Part shown: positions 44,690-52,068 of the stretch, in pieces
Numbering within the stretch: the first letter of the stretch is position 1
How the letters are laid out: every line of letters starts with the position of its first letter
Assembly: GCA_964430755.1 (NCBI GenBank)
Contig: CAYSFT010000003.1
Coordinates: 14,852 to 78,851, forward strand
Direction of reading: 5' to 3'
Source of the DNA: Flemingiibacterium sp964430755
GTDB taxonomy: Bacteria > Bacillota > Clostridia > Oscillospirales > CAG-272
Length of the DNA: 64,000 bases
The notes under the pieces: model-generated
Database searches by the model: none
Seen by the model: the letters and a program-made list of their open reading frames with translations, nothing else
Told to the model about the DNA's origin: nothing
Program-made: the position numbers and the translations under genes

Positions 44690-46348
44690 ATGCAAAACAA
44701 AAATATAGATAACCACACGCTCGCGCTCTTTTTCAAAGAAAACACGAACAAAACAAATATAGTTTCCGAAATCTTTAATTTTTTCGCCATTGACTGTATT
44801 GAGCGCCAACACATTGATTACCGCGAGCTTGATTCTTTGATTTCTGAGTTTGAGGGCTGCGAGAGCTGCAACTTCTCAACTCTTGAAGCAATAATCAACT
44901 GTATCCGCAAAGGCTATGAAAAATCGCAAAAGCTGAAAAACGAGCTGATACAAAAAATTGTTTCGTACCTCGACGAGAATTTCGCCTCTGATATAAGTAT
45001 CGAGGAGATAGCGAAAGAGCTGAATATCAGCTATTATTATATCTGTCACATATTCAAAAACAAATATGATATTTCCCCGAACACTTACCGACATCAAAAA
45101 AGGCTCGAAATCGCCGTTAAAAAACTTATGTCCGGCGATGAAAAAATCTCGGATATAGCAACGTCCTGCGGCTTTAACAACATAAGCTATTTCACAGAAG
45201 CATTCACAAAAGCGTTCGGCGTTTCACCGTCTGTTTTCAGAACAAAGTACGCCGACATATGTTGGCACGACTTTTTTAATTACACCGATATCATTGTTGC
45301 GATCAATATGGCGAATGTACATTTTGTCTCACCGGATTTAAAGGTCAGAACAGAGGGCTTTGAAACAGTTTCGGTACACGAACCGGATGATAAATTCAAA
45401 TTCCTGCATGAGGCAGCAATAATCGAGCACCACGGCATTTTATATACATCATGGTACAGTTGCCCTGAAAACGAGCTTCAAGGCTACACGCCCATCTGCG
45501 GCAAACGCTCGCACGACGGCGGAAAGACTTGGACAGATATCGAAGTTCTCTGTGAGGACAGAAGCGGAAAAATATTATACTGTCCGCCCGTTTACGGAAT
45601 ATGCGATGATAAGCTTTATCTCTTTGTAAATCAAATGGTAGCGCCGGATCATATGCACTCGCTCGATCTTTACATTCTTAACGAAAAAACAGGCAAATTC
45701 GAATTTTTATGGTCACGCCCGATTCCGTTTAAATTAAATACAAACGTCATCCACCTGCCAAACGGTAAGCTCCTGCTTCCCGGCAGGATCGGCGCACTTG
45801 ACGGTTTCCCGCAAACGCCGACTGTAATGATCTCCGATGACGGTAAAATCGACACAGAATGGCGGCTTGTAACCGTTGCTGAAAACGGAAGTCTGCCGCA
45901 CGTTAAGTACTTTTTCCATCCGGAAATTTCCGTAATGTGCATAGCAGATACATTATATCTTCTCTGCCGCGACAGCTACAGTCAGGTTCCGCTTGTATAC
46001 ATTTCAAAAGATTTTGGCGAGAGCTGGAGCGAGGCACATTCTCATGACATCCCTGTCATGCGGACGAAAATATACTGCGGCGATCTTGCAGACGGACGTC
46101 ACTATATCGTGGCAAACACCGATAAAGTCGGTCGCTCCAAGTTATCGTTATATTTAACAAGCGATGACAGCACTGTATTCACAAAGCAAATCGTACTTTT
46201 CGATAGCTGCGATGATGATGACGCATGGCAAATGCACTACCCTGCCGCTTGTGAATATAACGGCAAGCTTTATATAATCGCAACAAAAGGTTACAGAAGC
46301 GGTGATCGAGGCGCACAGCTGTTTATATTTGATCCGAACACAATATAA
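44690..46348 (+). CDS. AraC-type HTH fused to a sialidase-like beta-propeller
   Basis: Start at ATG 44690, after GGAGGTGAAGCAT (552 residues). Residues 1-80 are a helical N-terminus of unknown type. An AraC/XylS DNA-binding domain covers 86-190 (ISIEEIAKELNISYYYICHIFK, split by its turn, and ISDIATSCGFNNISYFTEAF). From about 205 to the end there is a propeller with two Asp-boxes, SHDGGKTW at 274-281 and SKDFGESW near 440. The sialidase FRIP arginine motif is not evident. There is no signal peptide, so the propeller is cytoplasmic. A sugar-sensing regulator is the likely reading; an enzyme with its own operator-binding domain is the alternative. Confidence 0.85.
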   Translation: MQNKNIDNHTLALFFKENTNKTNIVSEIFNFFAIDCIERQHIDYRELDSLISEFEGCESCNFSTLEAIINCIRKGYEKSQKLKNELIQKIVSYLDENFASDISIEEIAKELNISYYYICHIFKNKYDISPNTYRHQKRLEIAVKKLMSGDEKISDIATSCGFNNISYFTEAFTKAFGVSPSVFRTKYADICWHDFFNYTDIIVAINMANVHFVSPDLKVRTEGFETVSVHEPDDKFKFLHEAAIIEHHGILYTSWYSCPENELQGYTPICGKRSHDGGKTWTDIEVLCEDRSGKILYCPPVYGICDDKLYLFVNQMVAPDHMHSLDLYILNEKTGKFEFLWSRPIPFKLNTNVIHLPNGKLLLPGRIGALDGFPQTPTVMISDDGKIDTEWRLVTVAENGSLPHVKYFFHPEISVMCIADTLYLLCRDSYSQVPLVYISKDFGESWSEAHSHDIPVMRTKIYCGDLADGRHYIVANTDKVGRSKLSLYLTSDDSTVFTKQIVLFDSCDDDDAWQMHYPAACEYNGKLYIIATKGYRSGDRGAQLFIFDPNTI

Positions 46349-46356
46349 AATTTAAG

Positions 46357-46383
46357 GAGCCGGCACGCTAAGTGTCAGCTCCA
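46357..46383. terminator. Hairpin between convergent genes
   Basis: GGAGC-CG-GCAC pairs with GTGT-CA-GCTCC. It is followed by ATTGTTTATTT on the plus strand and by TTAAATTTTATA on the minus strand; the T-runs are weak. Confidence 0.55.
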
Positions 46384-46391
46384 TTGTTTAT

Positions 46392-47747
46392 TTAATCATC
46401 TTCCCTATCGTCATCGTCCTCGTCGTCCTGATCAGGGAGTCGCGTAAGTGTCGCAGCTTCTATCTGATGGTCGAGTACAACGCTCACCGAAATGTGAAGT
46501 CCCCATGCTTCAAGCTCAAATGTCTCGCCGTCATCGGGAATACTTCCAAGCTCGGCAAAAACCATTCCGCTGAACGTATCGAAGTCATCCTCGGGCAGCT
46601 TAACGTCAAGCTCCTCTGCAATGTCCTCAATCGGAACGTTACCGACGAGCGACCATGTGTCATCACCTGTTTTTGTGAGAGACACTGTTTCCTTTTGTGG
46701 ATCGTCCTCGTCATTTCCGAGATTTCCAACAAGTCTTGTTATGAGGTCGTTCATCGTTACAATACCGCGCATACCGCCGTATTCATCGAGGACTACCGCA
46801 AAGGTCTTTCCGCCGTTTTTCATATTACGGAACAGCACATCCGCCTTGACGCTCTCGGGAACAAAATACGGTGTCTTGACCGCCTTCGCCATAACATTTT
46901 CGCGCGTCTGCTCATCAAGTCTGAAATAGTCCTTCAAATAAAGCACACCGACAACGTCATCAACGGATTCCCCACAAACGGGATAGAACATATGACATCT
47001 TTCATGGATAGTAGAGTTCCACTCCTCGTCCGATTCATCGAGCCAAAGCATCGTAACATCGGTACGGTGAGTCGCAATTTCGCCTGCAGTCAGGTCGTCG
47101 AACTCAAAGACGTTCTGAATGAAGTCACGCTCTTCATCGTCGATCTGACTGTTTTTAGCCGCAGAATCGACCATGACACGTATGTCTTCTTCGCTGACAT
47201 CGTTATCGTCCTCATTGGGATCGATGCCGAAAAGACGCAGAACACCGTTTGTGGATACAGTAAGCAACCACACAAGCGGCTTGAATACCGTTCCGATAAA
47301 CGAAACCGTTCCGGAAAGAGAGAGCGCTAACTTCTCCGAGTTGCGCATTGCTATACGTTTCGGAACAAGCTCGCCGAAAACAAGCGTTATAAATGACAGG
47401 ATAAGTGTTATCAAAATAACCGCAACAGTCTCAAGAGACGACGGGGGGATTTGTGTAACACCAAGGTCAACCAACCATTTTACAATAGGCTCCGAAAAGT
47501 TCTCTGCCGCGAATGCCGAGCCGAGGAAGCCGGCAAGGGTTATCGCAACCTGTATTGTCGCAAGGAACTTTGCGGGTTGATTTGTGAGTTTAAGTAACTT
47601 TTTTGCTTTTTTATTGCCATCTTCTGAAAGCTTTTCGAGCTTTCCTTCGCTTACACTGAGCACCGCGATCTCCGCACTTGCAAAAACTGCATTAAGGGCG
47701 ATAAGTATCACCTGAAGCAACAGCATAAGCCATATATTGCCTTCCAA
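46392..47747 (-). CDS. CNNM/CorC (hemolysin-family) membrane transporter
   Basis: A 451-residue protein with a DUF21/CNNM membrane domain (about 1-190, 3-4 hydrophobic segments), two CBS domains (about 205-335) and a CorC/HlyC C-terminal domain (about 350-430), ending in a very acidic tail. Relatives export Mg2+ or regulate cation balance. Translation starts at TTG 47747 (after AGGAGGATTTATT). A 37-codon gene lies between this start and the promoter, on the same transcript. Confidence 0.92.
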   Translation of the reverse strand: MEGNIWLMLLLQVILIALNAVFASAEIAVLSVSEGKLEKLSEDGNKKAKKLLKLTNQPAKFLATIQVAITLAGFLGSAFAAENFSEPIVKWLVDLGVTQIPPSSLETVAVILITLILSFITLVFGELVPKRIAMRNSEKLALSLSGTVSFIGTVFKPLVWLLTVSTNGVLRLFGIDPNEDDNDVSEEDIRVMVDSAAKNSQIDDEERDFIQNVFEFDDLTAGEIATHRTDVTMLWLDESDEEWNSTIHERCHMFYPVCGESVDDVVGVLYLKDYFRLDEQTRENVMAKAVKTPYFVPESVKADVLFRNMKNGGKTFAVVLDEYGGMRGIVTMNDLITRLVGNLGNDEDDPQKETVSLTKTGDDTWSLVGNVPIEDIAEELDVKLPEDDFDTFSGMVFAELGSIPDDGETFELEAWGLHISVSVVLDHQIEAATLTRLPDQDDEDDDDREDD

Positions 47748-47805
47748 AATAAATCCTCCTGAAATACTTATATTGAGTTAACAAATACGAACACACTGCG
47801 AAAAA

Positions 47806-47919
47806 TCATTCACGCAGAGGAAGATTGCGCTCGAGCGTAACCCAAACGGAGATTTCAAATGCAATAGCAGATAAGATCACCGTGCATAAAGGAGGGGTCG
47901 TATGGCCGCCGCCATCCAT
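47806..47919 (-). CDS. 37-residue small membrane-type protein upstream of the CNNM gene
   Basis: ATG 47919 follows AGAGGTGAATGTTAAG and opens 37 codons ending with TGA 47806-47808. The peptide starts MDGGGHTTPP, has one hydrophobic stretch (CTVILSAIAFEISVWVTL) long enough to cross the membrane, and ends RNLPLRE. It is about 50 bp downstream of a perfect promoter and 58 bp before the CNNM TTG start, so both share one message. No family was recognised. It could be a small subunit or modulator of the transporter, or a leader peptide. Confidence 0.6.
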   Translation of the reverse strand: MDGGGHTTPPLCTVILSAIAFEISVWVTLERNLPLRE

Positions 47920-47955
47920 CTTAACATTCACCTCTTTCTTTAGTATATTTAGATT

Positions 47956-47984
47956 ATTATACAATATTTATAGGCATTTGTCAA
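47956..47984 (-). promoter_or_regulatory. Promoter of the small ORF and CNNM gene
   Basis: Minus strand TTGACA (47979-47984), 17 bp, TATAAT (47956-47961): perfect consensus. Confidence 0.9.
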
Positions 47985-48016
47985 GTATTATTCCGTCAAA
48001 TCATAAAAATTGCACA

Positions 48017-48053
48017 TAAAAAGAGGAACCCGACCGCTTTTGCAGTAGGTTCC
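48017..48053 (-). terminator. Terminator of the ABC/DUF1854 operon
   Basis: Minus strand GGAACC pairs with GGTTCC around a loop, then TCTTTTTATG. It lies just past the 88-residue gene. Confidence 0.8.
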
Positions 48054-48061
48054 AGACTCAA

Positions 48062-48328
48062 TTATTTACCGAATTTCGAGAGAAGACCGCCGATTGCATC
48101 CTTAATTCCGTCAACCTTGTCATCAGCGTCAGCTTTGTTATCGCCTTTGCCGCCCGGAAGCTTAGCCTTAACGCCGTCAACAACCTTCTTTATCATGTCG
48201 TCGGGAAGGTCAATTCCGATAACCCCCTCAATAGTCTTGATAGGATCGCTCTTAAATTTTTCCATCAGCTTGTCGTCGCCCTTTAATTTTGCAACGATCT
48301 CTTCAATTTTTTCTTTGATCTTGTCCAT
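48062..48328 (-). CDS. 88-residue protein resembling an NHLP/Nif11-type leader domain
   Basis: A small charged protein, helical by appearance. The middle stretch FKSDPIKTIEGVIGIDLPDD followed by MIKKVVDGVKAKL recalls the leader part of nitrile-hydratase-related precursor peptides. There is no double-glycine cleavage site with a Cys/Ser/Thr-rich core; the tail is Lys/Asp/Gly-rich. No peptide-modifying enzyme is nearby, so a RiPP role is doubtful. The AGGAGG site at 8 bp is strong. It is the last gene of the operon that begins with the ABC exporter at 54510. Confidence 0.65.
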   Translation of the reverse strand: MDKIKEKIEEIVAKLKGDDKLMEKFKSDPIKTIEGVIGIDLPDDMIKKVVDGVKAKLPGGKGDNKADADDKVDGIKDAIGGLLSKFGK

Positions 48329-48360
48329 GTGTGTGTCCTCCTGAATATATAAATTTTATT

Positions 48361-49149
48361 TTAATCATCGGTATATGTGCAGGCCTCACCGCACTCAAAA
48401 TATCTAACGTCAAGCTCCGGATGCTTTTCCTTGATTATTTCGGCAGTATACTTCATACCGTCGCGCTCCGAGCCGATATGCCCCATCATTATAACAGCCT
48501 TATTGTGACCGAGCTGTGCCGCTTCTCTGGCGTATTCGCCAAGTCGCCATTCCCATGCTTCGCCGGTTAAAAGTATCTCACATTCATCTCTCGCGATTTC
48601 ATAAATCTGCGTTCCCGGTGCGCCGAACATACACGAAATTTTTGTTGATTTTCTGTCCCGCTCACCGCAGATTGCAACGCGGCGTATTCCAAGCTTTTTT
48701 TCAATGTGCTTTGCAAGCTCGAGCGCAGTCATCGGCGTATCAAGCGTCAGGCGTACAAGGTCAAATTCGTCGGTATATTCAGCCTTTCCTTTAAGATCAA
48801 GTGCCGTAAGTTCGCCTGCGGCAATGATATCGGGAGTTGTATAATGAGGATGATCGTGGAAGCGATAAAATGTCATACCGCTTTCTTTGATAAGACGCTT
48901 TTTTTCACATTCCTGCTTTTCGTCTGACTCTTTTCCCTCGTGGTTATACCAAAGCGGCTCATGAACAATAACAAGCTGAGCGCCCCAAGCTTTTGCTTGT
49001 CTTATAACATCCGGTGTCGCAAACATAGTTACGGCAATCTTATCCGTTTCAATCTCGGGATCACCGGAATAAAAACGGTCAACACTGTGTGAATGGTCAA
49101 AATCGTTTGCGAGGGCACAAAGTTCTTCGATAATTTCATTTGCTTTCAT
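48361..49149 (-). CDS. Nif3-like dinuclear metal-centre protein
   Basis: A 262-residue protein, start at ATG 49149 (MKANEIIEELCAL) after GGGGGAATTTACAT; a longer frame overlaps the ABC gene. It has Nif3-type metal residues in VIVHEPLWYNH near residue 85 and MMGHIGSERDGMKY near 225. The fold family is known from GTP cyclohydrolase I type 2 and NIF3, but the function is unclear in most bacteria. It is 29 bp downstream of the second ABC exporter and is part of that operon. Confidence 0.78.
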   Translation of the reverse strand: MKANEIIEELCALANDFDHSHSVDRFYSGDPEIETDKIAVTMFATPDVIRQAKAWGAQLVIVHEPLWYNHEGKESDEKQECEKKRLIKESGMTFYRFHDHPHYTTPDIIAAGELTALDLKGKAEYTDEFDLVRLTLDTPMTALELAKHIEKKLGIRRVAICGERDRKSTKISCMFGAPGTQIYEIARDECEILLTGEAWEWRLGEYAREAAQLGHNKAVIMMGHIGSERDGMKYTAEIIKEKHPELDVRYFECGEACTYTDD

Positions 49150-49178
49150 ATGTAAATTCCCCCATAGAAAATTAAAAA

Positions 49179-51413
49179 TCAATTTGCAATTCCCTGTTCT
49201 TCGATAACCGACTGCGCCATTTTGCGCTGTGCCATAACGAGCTTATAGTAAATACCGTGATTTTCAAGTAACTCCGCGTGTGTACCAAATTCGGCAACAC
49301 GCCCCTTGTCAAGAACGAGCAGCTTGTCGGCGTTACGAAGCGTTGAGAGTCGGTGTGCTATGGCGAAAACTGTGCGATTTTCCGTCAACTTATTGAGCGA
49401 ATCCTGAATGAGCTTTTCCGTTTCTGTATCAAGTGCGGCAGTTGCTTCATCGAGGATAAGTATTCGCGGATTGTGTATCACCGCACGGGCAATTGCTATA
49501 CGCTGACGTTCACCGCCGGACAGTGAATATCCCTTTTCGCCAACCATCGTATTATAACCCTCGGGCAGATTCAGTATAAAATCGTGCGCGTTGGCAATAC
49601 GTGCGGCGGCGATAACCTGCTCATCAGTTGCGTGCGGCATTGCGTAACGGATATTATCGCGTATCGTACCGCTGAAAAGGAAAGTCTCCTGTAAAACCAC
49701 ACCAATCTGTGTGCGCAGTGCATTCTGCGAAATATCCTTGATGTTAACGCCGTCAATGATTATCTCGCCCTCGTTAACGTCGTAAAGACGCATGAGCAGA
49801 TTGATAAGCGTCGTTTTACCGGAACCCGAGTGACCGACGATGCCGATCATCTCGCCGGGATTTACGTGGAAACTGACGTTTTCAAGCACGGGATTATAGC
49901 TCTCATAACCAAACGTCACATTCTTTATATCAACCTCACCCTCAATACGTATATCAAGCGGCAGGTCGATATCTTGAACCTCCTGGTTTTCCTCGATGAT
50001 CTCAAAAATCTTTGAAAGACTCGTTAAGAAATTTGAAATGTTACGCGGAATGAAGGTTATGTACATAAGCGGCGCATAGATGATATTTGCATAGGAATTG
50101 ATCTGATGCAGCTCACCAACCAGCATTTCACCGTTAAACAGCTTCAGATTACCGTACCAGAGGATAAGATAGCTTCCAAGCTTTATCGCAAAGCCGAGCA
50201 GCGGAAATATCGTATCGAACACCTTTGCATTCTTTTCGTTCTGATTTGCGTGCTTGATCGAAGCCTCCTTGAAGCGTTTGATTTCGTTTTCCTCGCGTCC
50301 GAAGCATTTTACAACACGGATACCGTTGAGAATATCCTGCAGCAGATGATTGGTTCGCTGACCGAGCACCCAAAGGCGACGGTTACGCATCTGAACCGAC
50401 TTCCAGAACTTCGAAATAAGGAAAACCACAAACGGTATCGGAACAAAGATAAACAATGCCATTATCGGGCTTATCACAAGCATCACAATAAGTCCCGTAA
50501 TAAACGAAAACAGCTGTACAAAAAGGTTCGGAAGCTGGTTTACAATGAAGTCCTGCGACACGTTAACGTCACCGTTTATGCGTCCCATAAGGTCGCCCGT
50601 TGATTTACGCTGTACGGACGACAAAGAGAGCGACTGTATCTTTTCATAAAGCAGTGTACGCATCATGAGCGTGAAGCGATTACCCGTTATTGCCGAAAGA
50701 CGGCTTTGCAGTACCGCGAGCGCACGGTGAAAAAGATCAAGCGAAACGATAGCGACAACAATTAATATAAACTGCGTCATCATATCGGATTTACCGTGCT
50801 TTGCCTCATCAAGGATATAATTGTTCAGCGCGATCTTCTGAATCTGCGGAACGACGAATTGGAAGATAACATTGAACACCGCAACGATGAACGGAAAGCA
50901 CATCATAAGCCGCAAACCCTTGGTCATCGCGAAGATCTTTTTGTAAACCTCCATGTGATCAAGGCAATACGGACATATATTAGTGCCGCGAACAAACGGA
51001 CGTCCGCACTTCGGGCAGAAACGCTCCTTTTCGGAGTTGGTTATCGGCTCATCCTTTGATGGATCTTCGGCGAGTATTTCACACGCCTTAACGATGACTG
51101 CATATCTTGGCAGATGACGTCCCGAAACGAACTGACAGATAAGTGTCGTTCCCTCTCCGAAATCGGCATAGAATCCGCAGCTGCCGTACATGACCTCGGT
51201 TTTGAAGCCGGTAGCACCAGCAATCGTGTACTCACAAAGAAGCTTATCATCGAGTATTTTATAAATTTTCTTGTTGGTTATAGCAATAAAACCGGAAACA
51301 AATTTGTCCTCCAAAATATTGAATGGGATACAGTACATAAGCTTTTCGCTTTCCTGCATCGAAGACGCGAGGACAGCCCGCTCGGTTTCGGGCAGATCGA
51401 ACATAAGTCTCAC
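49179..51413 (-). CDS. ABC exporter with N-terminal domain and zinc ribbon (second copy)
   Basis: A 744-residue half-transporter with fused membrane and ATPase parts. Residues 1-130 form an extra N-terminal domain, and 136-152 a zinc ribbon (CPKCGRPFVRGTNICPYC). Six membrane helices lie at about 175-465. The ATPase has Walker A GIVGHSGSGKTTLINLL near 533, signature LSGGERQRIAIARA near 637 and Walker B ILILDEATAALD. Translation probably starts at GTG 51413 after AAGGAAG. With the first copy and the DUF1854 protein it matches a three-gene set described near cyanophycin metabolism genes; no cyanophycin gene is visible here. Confidence 0.88.
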   Translation of the reverse strand: MRLMFDLPETERAVLASSMQESEKLMYCIPFNILEDKFVSGFIAITNKKIYKILDDKLLCEYTIAGATGFKTEVMYGSCGFYADFGEGTTLICQFVSGRHLPRYAVIVKACEILAEDPSKDEPITNSEKERFCPKCGRPFVRGTNICPYCLDHMEVYKKIFAMTKGLRLMMCFPFIVAVFNVIFQFVVPQIQKIALNNYILDEAKHGKSDMMTQFILIVVAIVSLDLFHRALAVLQSRLSAITGNRFTLMMRTLLYEKIQSLSLSSVQRKSTGDLMGRINGDVNVSQDFIVNQLPNLFVQLFSFITGLIVMLVISPIMALFIFVPIPFVVFLISKFWKSVQMRNRRLWVLGQRTNHLLQDILNGIRVVKCFGREENEIKRFKEASIKHANQNEKNAKVFDTIFPLLGFAIKLGSYLILWYGNLKLFNGEMLVGELHQINSYANIIYAPLMYITFIPRNISNFLTSLSKIFEIIEENQEVQDIDLPLDIRIEGEVDIKNVTFGYESYNPVLENVSFHVNPGEMIGIVGHSGSGKTTLINLLMRLYDVNEGEIIIDGVNIKDISQNALRTQIGVVLQETFLFSGTIRDNIRYAMPHATDEQVIAAARIANAHDFILNLPEGYNTMVGEKGYSLSGGERQRIAIARAVIHNPRILILDEATAALDTETEKLIQDSLNKLTENRTVFAIAHRLSTLRNADKLLVLDKGRVAEFGTHAELLENHGIYYKLVMAQRKMAQSVIEEQGIAN

Positions 51414-51433
51414 AGACTCACTTCCTTCCCTTT

Positions 51434-52051
51434 TTACAGGTAGATCTCTATCTTTTTAAGACTCAGAGTATCAAGCTTTGTCGGATCGTGTATCTCAAAA
51501 ACATTACCGTCGATGTCGTTTATAAGTATGCGTCCGTCCTCGAGAACGCGGATGTTTGAAAACGGATTGTTCATAACAAATGTGACGTGTCCTGCGGTGG
51601 TTTCGGCTTCCCAGTAAAGGTAACCGAATTTATCCTTGACCGAGAAAATTCGTTTTATCTGCGGAGTGAAGTATCTTCGGTCAAGCTCCTCCATAAGAAG
51701 TGCACGGGTATCCTCGTCAAAATCGGTTATACGGCGTATCATGCCGATCTCTTTGCCTCTGCCCTGCTTTTTTGAATCGGGCTCGCGTACCGATAAAAAT
51801 TCATCGGGATTCGTAACCGGGAAGGAACGCAGTACAACAACACGCTCAAACTTTTCAGTCTCGCCCTTGTCGTTTACAATTTCAAGCGATATGAGGTTAC
51901 CGCCCGAAAGTGTAAACTTCGCGTTTTCCATAGTGAGATCAATTGAAACTCTCTCGTTTTCGAGAATCAGATCGCCGTCATCTCCGTCGCCGAGAATATC
52001 ATTTTTCGGCTTTGTGTTAACCTTTTCGGTAGTTTTCTTATCTTCTGCCAT
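51434..52051 (-). CDS. DUF1854-family protein
   Basis: A 205-residue soluble protein with an acidic N-terminus (1-35) followed by the DUF1854 domain. Recognisable stretches are VVVLRSFPVTNPDEFLSVRE, IGMIRRITDFDEDTRALL, ELDRRYFTPQIKRI and the C-terminal DGNVFEIHDPTKLD. It lies 17 bp after the first ABC exporter and 20 bp before the second, the typical position for this family between two such exporters. It probably acts as a regulatory or coupling partner of the exporter pair; the activity is unknown. Confidence 0.85.
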   Translation of the reverse strand: MAEDKKTTEKVNTKPKNDILGDGDDGDLILENERVSIDLTMENAKFTLSGGNLISLEIVNDKGETEKFERVVVLRSFPVTNPDEFLSVREPDSKKQGRGKEIGMIRRITDFDEDTRALLMEELDRRYFTPQIKRIFSVKDKFGYLYWEAETTAGHVTFVMNNPFSNIRVLEDGRILINDIDGNVFEIHDPTKLDTLSLKKIEIYL

Positions 52052-52068
52052 AATATAAACTCCCTTCT

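Noticed and set aside
48062..48328. RiPP precursor peptide
   Set aside because: There is some similarity to NHLP leaders, but no Gly-Gly site, no modifiable core and no modification enzyme nearby.
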